Part shown: positions 8,903 to 17,828 of the stretch, piece by piece
Numbering within the stretch: the stretch's first letter is position 1
Layout of the letters: the number at the start of each line of letters is the position of its first letter
Assembly (NCBI RefSeq): GCF_000463015.1
Contig: NC_022247.1
Span: 5,579,501 to 5,643,500, forward strand
Direction: 5' to 3'
DNA length: 64,000 nt
Source of the DNA: Variovorax paradoxus B4
GTDB lineage: Bacteria > Pseudomonadota > Gammaproteobacteria > Burkholderiales > Burkholderiaceae_C
Notes under the pieces: generated by a model
Database searches by the model: none
What the model was told of the DNA's origin: nothing
What the model saw: only the letters and a program-made list of their open reading frames with translations
Position numbers and translations under genes: made by a program

Positions 8903-10695
8903 GCCGACGCTCCCCGGACCTCGCTCTGGCCCTCCGGCTCGGGCTGCCCGGCCCCGGCTTCCGGCGGCGCGTTCTGCGCGATGAAATCCTCCGCCGCCCC
9001 CGGCTCCCCATAGGCGTAGGCCCACCTGTAGACCACCGGCAGCCGCGGGCCCCAGTTGCCGTGACCCGGCGGCGTGGCGGGCGTCTGCCATTCGAGCGAG
9101 GCGGCACGCCATGGATTGGCGTCGGCCCGCCGGCCGCGCCAGGCGCTCCAGGCGAGATTGGCGATGAACAGCAGCTGCGCCACGCCGACGATCAGCGCGA
9201 CCACGGTGATGAACGTGTTCAGGCTGAATGCCGAGGGCGGGATGAACTTGTAGCCGTCGAAGTTGTAGTAGCGCCGCGGCATGCCCAGCACGCCGAGGTA
9301 GTGCATCGGAAAATAGATCAGGTAGGTGCCGAGGAAGGTGATCCAGAAATGCAGCCGGCCGAGCCGGTCGTCGAGCATGCGGCCGGTGACCTTGGGAAAC
9401 CAGTGGTAGATGCCGCCGAACACCACCAGCAGCGGCGCCACGCCCATCACCATGTGGAAGTGCGCCACCACGAAATAGGTGCCCGACAACGGGATGTCCA
9501 CGCTGACGTTGCCCAGGAACAGGCCCGTGAGCCCGCCGATGAGGAAAGTGCACAGGAAGGCCAGCGCGAACAGCATCGGCACCGTCAGGTGGATGTCGCC
9601 GCGCCACAGCGTCAGGATCCAGTTGTAGACCTTGATCGCGGTGGGCACCGCGATGATCAGCGTGGTGGTCGCGAAGAAGAAGCCGAAGTACGGATTCATG
9701 CCGCTCACGAACATGTGGTGCGCCCACACCACCACGCTGAGCGCGCCGATGGCGACGATGGCCCACACCATCATGCGGTAGCCGAAGATGCACTTGCGCG
9801 CGTGCACGCTGATCAGGTCGGAGACGATGCCGAAGGCCGGCAGCGCGACGATGTAGACCTCGGGATGGCCGAAGAACCAGAACAGGTGCTGGAACAGCAG
9901 CGGGCTGCCGCCCTTGTAGCCCGTCACCTGGCCCATCGACACCAGCGCCGGCATGAAGAAGCTGGTGCCCAGCGTCCGGTCGAGCAGCAGCATCACGCCG
10001 CTGACGAACAGCGCCGGAAAACCGAGCAGCGCGAGGATGGTGGCCACGAAGATGCCCCACACCGTGAGCGGCATGCGCAGCAGCGTCATGCCTTCGCAGC
10101 GCGCCTGCAGCACGGTGGTCACGTAGTTGAGGCCGCCCATCGTGGTCGCCACGATGAAGATGAGCAGCGACACCAGCATCAGCACGATGCCGCCCGCATG
10201 GCCCGGCGTGCCGGGCAGGATCGACTGCGGTGGATACAGCGTCCAGCCCGCGCCGGTGGGACCGCCCGCGACGAAGAAGCTCGCCATCAGGACCACCACC
10301 GACAGCAGGTAGACCCAGAAGCTCAGCATGTTGAGGTAGGGAAAGACCATGTCCCGCGCTCCCACCATCAGCGGAATCAGGTAGTTGCCGAAGCCGCCGA
10401 GGAACAGCGCCGTGAGCAGGTAGATCACCATGATCATCCCGTGCATGGTCACGAACTGGTAGTAGCGCTCGGCGTTGATGAACTCGAACTGGCCCGGAAA
10501 GCCGAGCTGCAGCCGCATCAGGTTGGACAGCACCACGCCCACCACGCCCACCGCGATGGCGGTGCAGGCGTACTGGACCGCGATCACCTTGTGGTCCTGG
10601 CTCCAGACGTAGCGGGTCAGGAAACTCTGCGGCGCGGGGTGCCCGACGTCGTCGGTGTGGGGCACGGCGTGCCCCATGGATGAAGGAGGAGTCAT
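8899..10695 (-). CDS. coxN: Cytochrome c oxidase subunit I (CoxN-like, type A haem-copper oxidase)
   Basis: A 598-residue catalytic subunit reducing O2 at the haem-CuB centre and pumping protons. Visible ligands: haem His in FVTMHGMIM near residue 83, CuB His and the cross-linked Tyr in FGHPEVYIV near 273, the CuB pair in WAHHMF near 324, and the haem pair in VAHFHMVMG near 411. The Glu of GHPEVY marks a type A1 proton channel. About 12 helices fit the length, with a C-terminal hydrophilic tail. It overlaps the subunit II gene by 4 bp (ATGA) upstream and subunit III by 4 bp downstream, so the operon is tightly coupled. Confidence 0.96.
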   Translation of the reverse strand: MTPPSSMGHAVPHTDDVGHPAPQSFLTRYVWSQDHKVIAVQYACTAIAVGVVGVVLSNLMRLQLGFPGQFEFINAERYYQFVTMHGMIMVIYLLTALFLGGFGNYLIPLMVGARDMVFPYLNMLSFWVYLLSVVVLMASFFVAGGPTGAGWTLYPPQSILPGTPGHAGGIVLMLVSLLIFIVATTMGGLNYVTTVLQARCEGMTLLRMPLTVWGIFVATILALLGFPALFVSGVMLLLDRTLGTSFFMPALVSMGQVTGYKGGSPLLFQHLFWFFGHPEVYIVALPAFGIVSDLISVHARKCIFGYRMMVWAIVAIGALSVVVWAHHMFVSGMNPYFGFFFATTTLIIAVPTAIKVYNWILTLWRGDIHLTVPMLFALAFLCTFLIGGLTGLFLGNVSVDIPLSGTYFVVAHFHMVMGVAPLLVVFGGIYHWFPKVTGRMLDDRLGRLHFWITFLGTYLIYFPMHYLGVLGMPRRYYNFDGYKFIPPSAFSLNTFITVVALIVGVAQLLFIANLAWSAWRGRRADANPWRAASLEWQTPATPPGHGNWGPRLPVVYRWAYAYGEPGAAEDFIAQNAPPEAGAGQPEPEGQSEVRGASA

Positions 10696-11852
10696 CGCGG
10701 AGCCTTCTGTTCGGCGGCAGCCTGCGCCGGCGGACTGCCCAGACTCTGGATATAGGCCACCAGCGCGGCCAGTTCTTCATCGCTCAACTCGATCTTGGGC
10801 ATGACCGGCGGGAAGCCCTTCACGTGGCGGGCCTGCGGGTCGCGGATGAAGCTGCGCAGATAGGCTTCGTCGACCAGCGCGGTGGAGCCGTCCGCCATGG
10901 TTTCGGTCTTGCCGTGCAGGCCCTTCCAGGTCGGCCCCACGCGCGGGCTGCCGTCGATCGTGTGGCAGGCCACGCAGCCCTTGGCATCCGCCAGCGCGCG
11001 GCCCTGTTCGACGCGCGTGCCGCCGCCGGCCGCCACGGCGCCGGCCGGAGGCTCGGGCGCCTTGGCCTGCGACTTGGCGAAGGTCGGCAGCGCTGCGTAC
11101 CAGGACTTGTAGTTCGCCGGATCTTCCACCACCACGTAGCCGCGCATATTGGGATGGCCCACGCCGCACAGCTGCGCGCAAAGCGCTTCGTAGCGGCCCG
11201 CGACGGTCGGCGTGAACCAGAAGCGGCTGACCTGCCCCGGCACCGTGTTCATCCGGGCACGGAAGTTCGGCACGAAGAAGTCGTGCAGCACGTCGTTCGA
11301 ACGCATCAGCACCAGCACCGGCTTGCCGAGCGGCAGATGCACCTCGTTGGCGGCGATCAGGAGGTCGTCCTGCCCGGGCGGGTCGGCGGGGTCGATCCCG
11401 AACGGATTGGTGGCGCTCACGAAGCGCGCATCGGTCGCGCCCAGCTTGCCGTCCTCACCCGGGAAGCGGAAGCGCCATTGCCATTGCTGGGCCAACACCT
11501 CCAGCACGAGGGCGTCGTGCGGCTCCCTGACGTAGTTCGCGTACACCACGAGGCCGGGCGCCAGCAGCGCCATGATGCCGACGGTGGTGCCGCCGATCAG
11601 CCAGCGCTCGAGCTTCCTGTTTTCGGGCTCATGCGCCGCACGGTGCCCCTCGCGATGGCGAAAGCGCACCAGCATGTAGGCGACGAACACGTTGATGGCG
11701 ACGAAGAAGATCCCCGTGATCACCAGCGTGATGGTCAGGGTGTCGTCCATCAGCTGCCAGTTCGAAGCAAGGGGCGTCGTCCACCATGGATTGAAGACGT
11801 GAAACAGCACCGAGCCGAGCACGATGAGCAACAGGGCGACAGCCATGATCAT
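10692..11852 (-). CDS. coxM: Cytochrome c oxidase subunit II with fused cytochrome c domain (CoxM-like)
   Basis: A 386-residue membrane-anchored electron-entry subunit. Hydrophobic segments lie near residues 2-20, 38-60 and 92-112. The periplasmic cupredoxin domain carries the CuA site CAQLCGVGHPNM near 224, where the usual Glu between the cysteines is Gln, as in ba3-type oxidases. A C-terminal class I cytochrome c domain follows, with haem motif CVACH near 291 and the Met ligand in PPVMPKIELS near 351, making this a caa3-like subunit. The first ATG has a GGGAG site 5 bases upstream, so 11852 is preferred to the ATG at 11846. It is the first oxidase gene of the operon. Confidence 0.94.
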   Translation of the reverse strand: MIMAVALLLIVLGSVLFHVFNPWWTTPLASNWQLMDDTLTITLVITGIFFVAINVFVAYMLVRFRHREGHRAAHEPENRKLERWLIGGTTVGIMALLAPGLVVYANYVREPHDALVLEVLAQQWQWRFRFPGEDGKLGATDARFVSATNPFGIDPADPPGQDDLLIAANEVHLPLGKPVLVLMRSNDVLHDFFVPNFRARMNTVPGQVSRFWFTPTVAGRYEALCAQLCGVGHPNMRGYVVVEDPANYKSWYAALPTFAKSQAKAPEPPAGAVAAGGGTRVEQGRALADAKGCVACHTIDGSPRVGPTWKGLHGKTETMADGSTALVDEAYLRSFIRDPQARHVKGFPPVMPKIELSDEELAALVAYIQSLGSPPAQAAAEQKAPR

Positions 11853-11896
11853 GTGCGCTCCCTTGGCTCGGCATGGGTTCAGGACTCATGCGCGCT

Positions 11897-12412
11897 TCAG
11901 AGGAACGCCGGGACTTGCGGCTCTTCGCCCTCGAACCGGGCTTCGGGATGCGCGGACCGCAGCAGCGCCTCGATGTCCCGCGCGCGCGAACGCGGCAGGT
12001 CCACCATCAGCAGGATCTGCCCCTGCGCGATGGCGCCCTCGAAACGTTGCAGCCTGGGGCTCGGGATGGAAATGCCGATCATGCTGGCCGACCAGGCGCC
12101 GACCACGCCACCCAGGATGGCCACCAGCACAGCCACTTCCCATTCGGGGCCGTCGCCCACGATCGGGAACAGCAGCGCGGCCGCGAGGCCGACGACGATG
12201 CCGCAGGCACTGCCCACCACCCCCCCGGTCTTGGCGGCGTGGACGAGGTCCGAGGTCTGCCACACGTTGGCCGCATGGAGCCCGGCCATGTCCATGCCTT
12301 CCGGTCCGGCGAAATGAATGTGCGCAACGTCGATGCGCGCCCACACCAGATCGTCCATCGCCTGCCTGGCGCTCGCCAGGTCCGGCATCAGCCAGTAGAT
12401 GCGTCTCTTCAT
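11897..12412 (-). CDS. Conserved membrane protein, DUF1269-like (general-stress/magnesium-sensing type)
   Basis: A 171-residue protein with a soluble N-terminal part (residues 1-60), two glycine-rich hydrophobic segments (about 63-82 and 92-116) and a short soluble tail. This resembles DUF1269 or YflT-like proteins, in which an alpha-beta domain is interrupted by a glycine-rich membrane hairpin. The ATG has a GGAAAGGGGG ribosome site. It lies 44 bp upstream of the oxidase subunit II gene in the same direction and so may head the operon; I know no direct link to oxidase assembly. Function is unknown; the family assignment is tentative. Confidence 0.7.
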   Translation of the reverse strand: MKRRIYWLMPDLASARQAMDDLVWARIDVAHIHFAGPEGMDMAGLHAANVWQTSDLVHAAKTGGVVGSACGIVVGLAAALLFPIVGDGPEWEVAVLVAILGGVVGAWSASMIGISIPSPRLQRFEGAIAQGQILLMVDLPRSRARDIEALLRSAHPEARFEGEEPQVPAFL

Positions 12413-12609
12413 AGCGCCCCCTTTCCGTCTTGCGACGAGTCAAGGAACCATGGATGACTTATATGCCCAAGGAAGGTCGCCATCAAGTGGGCGCCGCATT
12501 TCACGCGGCAGTGACATGGGGGTTATTGCCAAGCCACCTTTTTTTGACCGAACGGATAATTTAGACCATCATCCCGCCCTTACTGCCCGCCACCACGAGG
12601 TATGCCACG

Positions 12610-13431
12610 ATGAATCCGGTCCCCCTGCGCAGCCGCTTCTGGTCCGACCTGACCAGCGAAGAGTTCTCCCGCCTCGACCGCGAACGGCTCATCGCCGTGC
12701 TGCCGGTCGGCGCCACCGAGCAGCACGGGCCCCACCTGCCGATGTCGACCGACACGGCCACCATCGACGGCATGGTGCACGCCACCCTCCCGCACCTGCC
12801 CGACGACCTGCCGGTGCTGTTCCTGCCGACCGTGGCCTACGGAAAGAGCAACGAGCATTCGCGCTATCCGGGCACGCTCACCGTCTCGGCCACCACGCTG
12901 ATTTCGCTGTGGAAGGACATCGGCGCCTGCGTCGCGAAGGCCGGCGTGCGCAAGCTGGTGCTCTACAACAGCCACGGCGGCCAGATGAGCGTGATGGACA
13001 TCGTGGCGCGCGACCTGCGGGAAGAACACGACATGATGGTCGTCGCCGCCAACTGGTACACGCTGGGCCTGCCCGAAGGGCTTTTCACCGCGCACGAAGG
13101 CCGGCACGGCATCCATGCCGGCGACCTCGAAAGCTCGGTGATGCTGCACCTCGCGCCCGACGACGTGCGCCGCGACCGGTTCCAGAACTTCCATTCGATG
13201 ACCGAAGACCTGGCCGCCGAGAACAGGTTCCTCTCGATCACGCCCAGCGGCAAGCTCGGCTGGCAGATGCACGACATCAATCCCGCGGGCGCGGCCGGCG
13301 ATGCCACGCGCGCCACGGCCGAGAAGGGCGCCGCGGTGCTCGACCATGTGGGGCGGCGCTTCGCCGAACTGCTGCGCGAGGTGGACCGCTTCCCGCTGTC
13401 GCGCCTCGCCAACGAACCCGCCTGGCGCTAG
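12610..13431 (+). CDS. Creatininase-family amidohydrolase
   Basis: A 273-residue metal-dependent hydrolase of the creatininase/FAPy-hydrolase/MftE superfamily, acting on cyclic or linear amides. The metal ligands are visible: Glu and His in GATEQHGPHLPMSTD near residue 37, the SNEHSRYPGTL segment near 80, NSHGG near 119 and a Glu in GIHAGDLESS near 172. It opens a plus-strand cluster: 23 bp later starts an ABC ATPase, followed by permease, FAD oxidase and binding protein. The substrate is therefore likely to be what the ABC system imports, perhaps a cyclic ureide or lactam. That is inference. Confidence 0.88.
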   Translation: MNPVPLRSRFWSDLTSEEFSRLDRERLIAVLPVGATEQHGPHLPMSTDTATIDGMVHATLPHLPDDLPVLFLPTVAYGKSNEHSRYPGTLTVSATTLISLWKDIGACVAKAGVRKLVLYNSHGGQMSVMDIVARDLREEHDMMVVAANWYTLGLPEGLFTAHEGRHGIHAGDLESSVMLHLAPDDVRRDRFQNFHSMTEDLAAENRFLSITPSGKLGWQMHDINPAGAAGDATRATAEKGAAVLDHVGRRFAELLREVDRFPLSRLANEPAWR

Positions 13432-13454
13432 GCTTGCGCTCCAAGGAACGCGCC

Positions 13455-14258
13455 ATGGAAAGCCCCACCCCATCCACCACGCCGCCGCTGGTCAGCCTGC
13501 GCCACGTCAGCAAGCGCTTCGCCAACGGCACGCTCGCGCTGCAGGGCATGACGCTCGACATCGGCGAGCACGACTTCATCAGTTTTCTCGGCCCCTCCGG
13601 CTGCGGCAAGAGCACCGCGCTGCGGCTGATCGCCGGGCTCACCCGGCTCAGTTCGGGCGACATGCACTGGTCGGGAGCCAACACGGGCAAGACACAGAGC
13701 GACCGCGACCTGGGCTTCGTGTTCCAGGAGCCCACGCTCATGCCCTGGGCCAAGGTGTTCGACAACGTGTGGCTGCCGCTCAAGCTCGCCGGCACGAGCC
13801 GCGACGCGGCGGCGCCCGTGGTGCAGCAGGTGCTCGAGATGGTCGGCCTCTCGCGCTTCGCCGACGTGTACCCGCGCGAGCTTTCGGGCGGCATGAAGAT
13901 GCGCGTGTCGATCGCACGCGCGCTGGTCACGCATCCGCGCCTGCTGCTGATGGACGAACCCTTTGCCGCGCTCGACGAGATGACGCGCATCAAGCTCAAC
14001 AACGACCTGCTCGCGATCTGGCGCGAGCACCGCTTCTCGGTGGTGTTCGTCACGCACAGCGTGTACGAATCGGTGTACCTCTCGAGCCGCATCGTGGTCA
14101 TGGCCGCGCGCCCAGGCCGGGTGATCGACGAGATCCGCATCGACGAGCCCTACCCGCGCGGCGAAGAATTCCGCACCTCGAGCCGCTACAACGCGCACTG
14201 CACGGCGGTGTCGCAATCCCTGCATGGAGCCCTGCATGGCGTCGACATCGATCACTGA
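13455..14258 (+). CDS. ABC transporter ATPase (nitrate/sulfonate/pyrimidine-precursor type)
   Basis: A 267-residue ATPase of the SsuB/TauB/ThiZ group. Walker A GPSGCGKS is near residue 49, the Q-loop FVFQEPTLMPWA near 90, the signature LSGGMKMR near 146, Walker B LLLMDEPFAALD near 165 and the switch His in FVTHSVYES near 198. The ATG giving MESPTPSTT is chosen; the same frame is open far upstream, but only as an antisense-type shadow of the hydrolase. Its 3' end overlaps the permease start by 35 bp, so the two are translationally coupled. Confidence 0.94.
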   Translation: MESPTPSTTPPLVSLRHVSKRFANGTLALQGMTLDIGEHDFISFLGPSGCGKSTALRLIAGLTRLSSGDMHWSGANTGKTQSDRDLGFVFQEPTLMPWAKVFDNVWLPLKLAGTSRDAAAPVVQQVLEMVGLSRFADVYPRELSGGMKMRVSIARALVTHPRLLLMDEPFAALDEMTRIKLNNDLLAIWREHRFSVVFVTHSVYESVYLSSRIVVMAARPGRVIDEIRIDEPYPRGEEFRTSSRYNAHCTAVSQSLHGALHGVDIDH

Positions 14259-15117
14259 GCCCATCGCCCTCGCGGATGCGGACATGGCGCCCTCCGAAGC
14301 CACGCTGCGCGCGCACGAAGACAAGGTGCGCCGGCGCGAGTCGATGCTGCGCATCGTGGTGCCCGCGGGCATCGTCATCGCGCTGCTGCTGGCGTGGGAG
14401 TGGATGGTTCGCGCCAACAACATCCCGCACTACATCCTGCCCGCGCCTTCGCTGATCCTGCGCACGCTGTTCGACAACTGGGGCTCGCTCTCCAGCGCGC
14501 TGTGGTTCACGGTGAAGCTCACGCTGCTCGCGCTCGGCGCGGCCATCGTGGGCGGCGTGCTGCTGGCCATTGCCTTCGCGCTCTTCAAATGGGTGGAGAT
14601 CGGCCTGTTCCCGATCGCGGTGATCCTGCAGGTGACGCCGATCATCGCGATCGCGCCGCTGATATTGATCTACGTATCGAGCACCATGGCGGCGCTCCTG
14701 CTTTGCGCCTGGATCGTGGCCTTCTTCCCGATCCTGTCGAACACCGTCATCGGCCTGAAAAGCGCCGACAGCAACCTGCGCGACCTGTTCCAGCTCTACA
14801 AGGCCTCGCCGTGGCAGACCTTCCGCTACCTGCTCGCCCCCAGCGCGCTGCCGTATTTCATGGCGGGCCTGAAGATCGCGGGCGGCCTGAGCCTGATCGG
14901 CGCGGTGGTGGCGGAGTTCACGGCCGGCACGGCGGGCAAGGAGACGGGGCTGGCGTCGCGCATCCTCGAATCGAGCTTCCGCACCGAGATCCCGATGATG
15001 TTCGCGGCGCTGCTGCTGGTGTCTCTGCTGGGCATCGTGATCTTCATCGTGTTCGCAGCCCTGTCGCGGCTGGTGCTCGGCCACTGGCACGAAAGCGAAA
15101 TGCGCCGTGAACGCTAG
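14224..15117 (+). CDS. ABC transporter permease (SsuC/TauC/ThiX type)
   Basis: A 297-residue inner-membrane permease with about six helices, starting near residue 38 after a hydrophilic N-terminus. The BPD family loop lies near residues 183-215 (LFQLYKASPWQTFRYLLAPS). An alternative ATG at 14236 (MASTSIT) would remove four residues and is equally plausible. It overlaps the ATPase by 35 bp upstream and the FAD-oxidase gene by 11 bp downstream, so translation of all three is probably coupled. The substrate class is that of small organic anions or thiamine-precursor-like molecules. Confidence 0.92.
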   Translation: MEPCMASTSITEPIALADADMAPSEATLRAHEDKVRRRESMLRIVVPAGIVIALLLAWEWMVRANNIPHYILPAPSLILRTLFDNWGSLSSALWFTVKLTLLALGAAIVGGVLLAIAFALFKWVEIGLFPIAVILQVTPIIAIAPLILIYVSSTMAALLLCAWIVAFFPILSNTVIGLKSADSNLRDLFQLYKASPWQTFRYLLAPSALPYFMAGLKIAGGLSLIGAVVAEFTAGTAGKETGLASRILESSFRTEIPMMFAALLLVSLLGIVIFIVFAALSRLVLGHWHESEMRRER

Positions 15118-16486
15118 GACCATCGTGCCTGCCGTCGATTGGGACGCCGTGCGCGCCGACCTGCGCGGCCTCAACCTCATCACCGCGCCGGCCCAGCGCA
15201 AGCAGCTGTCGAAGGACTTCTACTGGTACAGCCCCATCCTCACAGCGCAGCTCGCGGGCTGCGTGGCCGACCTCGTGGTGAAGGTCAGCACCGAGGACGA
15301 TGTGCGCCAGGCCGCGGCCGCGGCCGCCAAGTGGAAGCTGCCGCTCACCGTGCGCGCGGGCGGCACCGGCAACTACGGCCAGTGCGTGCCGCTCGAAGGC
15401 GGCATCGTGCTCGACGTGACGCAGATGTGCCGCGTGCTCGACATCCAGCCGGACCGCATCCGCGTGGAGGCCGGCGCGCGCATGCATGACATCGACCTTG
15501 CGGCGCGCGAAACCGGCCAGGCGCTGCGCATGTGGCCCTCGACCTGGCACGCGGCCTCCATCGGCGGCTTCATCGCGGGCGGCTTCGGCGGCATCGGCTC
15601 GTTCCGCCACGGCATCCTGCGCGACCCCGGCAACCTGCTGCGCGCGCGCGTCATGACGGTGGAGCGCGAGCCGCGCGTGATCGAACTGCACGGCGACGAG
15701 ATCCAGCAGGTGCACCACGCCTACGGCACCAACGGCGTGATCCTCGACGTGGAGGTGGCGCTGAGCCCGGCTGTCGAATGGGTGCATTGCACGGTGCTCT
15801 TCGAAACGTATCGCGCAGCGCTGTCCTTCGCCGTCGCGGCGCAGGCGCCCACGCTCGACATCTTCCTGCTCTCGACGGTCGAGGCGCGCTTCTCGCCCTA
15901 CTACACGGCCATGCGCGACCGCTTTCCGCGCGACCGGCATGCGGCGTTCGCGATGGTCTCGCCCGGTTCGATGGCGGACTTTCGTGCGCTGGCCGACGCA
16001 CAAGGCGGCACCATTTCGGTCGCCGGCACCGAGGCCGAACTGCTCGCCGACGGCCTGCCGCCCGCCTACGAGTGCGCGTTCAACCACACGACGCTGCAGG
16101 CACTCAAGGCCGACCGCGGCTGGACCTACCTGCAGGTGGCCTACGCCCAGCCCTTCGACCCGGCCGTGGTCGAACGCCATCTGCAGATCTTCGGCGACGA
16201 TGTTCTGCAGCACCAGGACTTCGCGCGGGCCGGCGGCGAATGCGCCACCTTCGGCATCCTGCTGGTGCGCTGGAAGGGCGAGGCCCACCAGTACGAAGTG
16301 ATCCGCGAGATCGAGTCGCAGGGCGGCTGCAAGATCTTCAACCCGCATGTCGTGACCATCGAGGACGGCGGCATGAAGACCATCGACACGCAGCAGATCG
16401 AGTTCAAGAAGCGCAGCGATCCGATGGGGCTCATGAACCCCGGCAAGACGCGTGGCTGGACTTCCGATATGGCTGTCGAGCGTTGA
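15107..16486 (+). CDS. FAD-linked oxidoreductase (PCMH/VAO family)
   Basis: A 459-residue flavoprotein. The FAD-binding PCMH domain spans about residues 45-225 with VRAGGTGNYGQCVPLEGG near 86, IRVEAGARMHDID near 120 and SIGGFIAGGFGGIGSFRHG near 150; the C-terminal part is the substrate domain. Unlike glycolate oxidase subunit D, its His-Cys double-flavinylation pattern is not obvious. Positioned between the permease (11-bp overlap) and the binding protein, it probably oxidises the imported compound or a product of the creatininase-like hydrolase. The 157 bp that follow contain a dispersed repeat. Substrate unknown. Confidence 0.88.
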   Translation: MNARTIVPAVDWDAVRADLRGLNLITAPAQRKQLSKDFYWYSPILTAQLAGCVADLVVKVSTEDDVRQAAAAAAKWKLPLTVRAGGTGNYGQCVPLEGGIVLDVTQMCRVLDIQPDRIRVEAGARMHDIDLAARETGQALRMWPSTWHAASIGGFIAGGFGGIGSFRHGILRDPGNLLRARVMTVEREPRVIELHGDEIQQVHHAYGTNGVILDVEVALSPAVEWVHCTVLFETYRAALSFAVAAQAPTLDIFLLSTVEARFSPYYTAMRDRFPRDRHAAFAMVSPGSMADFRALADAQGGTISVAGTEAELLADGLPPAYECAFNHTTLQALKADRGWTYLQVAYAQPFDPAVVERHLQIFGDDVLQHQDFARAGGECATFGILLVRWKGEAHQYEVIREIESQGGCKIFNPHVVTIEDGGMKTIDTQQIEFKKRSDPMGLMNPGKTRGWTSDMAVER

Positions 16487-16531
16487 CATGAAGAGCCGTT
16501 CTTCGATTCGTCTCCGTAAGGGGCCTTCAGG

Positions 16532-16568
16532 GCGCAGGGAAGTACCCGGCGGCCTGTGCACACGCCCT
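16532..16568 (-). repeat. 37-bp dispersed intergenic repeat module, copy 1
   Basis: Read on the minus strand, this 37-bp stretch matches 23241-23277 at 34 of 37 positions by my alignment (core GTGTGCACAGGCC then CCGGGTACT). It lies in the gap between the FAD oxidase and the binding protein of the same transport cluster. Beyond the 37 bp the two copies diverge, so the module is mobile or modular. No coding capacity. Confidence 0.75.
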
Positions 16569-16643
16569 GAACAGCAGCGCCTCCACGCGATGGCGAGCTG
16601 ACATGAAAATACCCCGTCGCATTCAACCCAGGAGTCCACTGCC

Positions 16644-17672
16644 ATGCGCGTTCCCGCTCTGACAATCCGTCCGCTCGCCCTCGGCCTCGCCCTCGCGGCC
16701 GCCGCCTTCGCCGCGCAGGCGCAGGAAAAAGTGGTGTTCGCCACCAACTGGAAGGCACAGGCCGGCCACGGCGGCTTCTACCAGGCGCTGGTGGATGGCA
16801 CCTACAAGAAATACGGCCTCGACGTCGAGATCCAGCAGGGCGGCCCGATGGTCAACAACCGGCCGATGCTGCCGGCCGGCAAGGTCGACTTCCTGATGAC
16901 CGGCAACCTGCTGCAGTCCTTCGACAACGTGAAGAACGGCGTGCCCACGGTGGTGGTCGCGGCCTTCTTCCAGAAAGATCCGCAGGCCATGTTCGCGCAC
17001 CCGGGCCAGGGCTTCGACACCTTCAAGGACATGGCCAAGGCGCCCGTGGCCTTCATCGGCAAGGACGGCCAGTTCAGCTTCTGGCAGTGGATGAAGTCGG
17101 AGCACGGCTTCAAGGATTCGCAGCTCAAGCCCTACACCTTCAACGTGGGCCCGTTCCTGGCCGACAAGAAATCGATCCAGCAGGGCTACGCCATCTCGGA
17201 GCCGCTCTCGATCAAGGCGCAGGCCGGCTTCGACCCGGTGGTGCAGCTGCTGGCCGACAACGGCTTCTCGACCTACTCGACCACCGTCGAGACGCGCGCC
17301 GACCTCGTCAAGACCAAGCCCGAGACGGTGCGCAAGTTCGTCGAGGCCTCGATCATCGGCTGGAACAACTACCTCTATGGCGACAACAAGGCAGCCAACG
17401 AGATGATCGCCAAGATCAACCCCGACTCGCCCGTCGCCGCATCGCAGGGCTCCATCGAGCTGATGAAGAAGATGGGCATCGTCGACAGCGGCGAATCGCT
17501 CACCAAGGGCATCGGCGCGATGGACGAAGCCCGCGTGAAGGACTTCTACGACAAGATGGTGAAGGCCGGCTTGTACAAGCCCGGCGACATCGATCTCTCG
17601 AAGGTCGTGACCACGCAATTCGTCAACAAGGGCGTGGGTGTCGACGTCCGCAAGAAGCTCGCTGGAAAGTAA
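16644..17672 (+). CDS. ABC transporter substrate-binding protein (NMT1/THI5-like)
   Basis: A 342-residue periplasmic binding protein completing the importer. Residues 1-27 are a Sec signal peptide (cleavage after AAFAAQA). The mature protein begins EKVVFATNWKAQAGHGGFYQ, followed by GLDVEIQQGG and a typical type II fold as in SsuA, TauA and ThiY. WKAQ.GHGGFYQA resembles ThiY-type pyrimidine-precursor binders, which use Trp and His residues to hold a planar ring, so an aromatic N-heterocycle is a reasonable guess. It is separated from the rest of the operon by 157 bp containing a repeat, which may alter its stoichiometry. Confidence 0.9.
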   Translation: MRVPALTIRPLALGLALAAAAFAAQAQEKVVFATNWKAQAGHGGFYQALVDGTYKKYGLDVEIQQGGPMVNNRPMLPAGKVDFLMTGNLLQSFDNVKNGVPTVVVAAFFQKDPQAMFAHPGQGFDTFKDMAKAPVAFIGKDGQFSFWQWMKSEHGFKDSQLKPYTFNVGPFLADKKSIQQGYAISEPLSIKAQAGFDPVVQLLADNGFSTYSTTVETRADLVKTKPETVRKFVEASIIGWNNYLYGDNKAANEMIAKINPDSPVAASQGSIELMKKMGIVDSGESLTKGIGAMDEARVKDFYDKMVKAGLYKPGDIDLSKVVTTQFVNKGVGVDVRKKLAGK

Positions 17673-17714
17673 GCACGCTTTTTTTCTTCCCGTGGGTCGC
17701 GCGGGGCTTGCGCC

Positions 17715-17784
17715 GGGGTCAGATGCCGGCGCCTGGGTTGCCATAAGGCTCCGCGCGGCCTTTCACTCCTTGGGCTCTGACCCC
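17715..17784. repeat. REP-like palindromic pair (GGGGTCAGA family)
   Basis: The arms GGGGTCAGATGCC (17715-17727) and GGGCTCTGACCCC (17772-17784) are inverted, 11 of 13 positions pairing, around a 44-bp GC-rich loop in the gap between the binding protein and the flavodoxin-like gene. GGGGTCAGA palindromes are common intergenic REP-like repeats mobilised by RAYT transposases in many proteobacteria. No transposase is nearby. Confidence 0.55.
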
Positions 17785-17828
17785 GTCTCGCCAGCGACTG
17801 CAAGTCCTGAGCGAACCGGCCCTCAACC

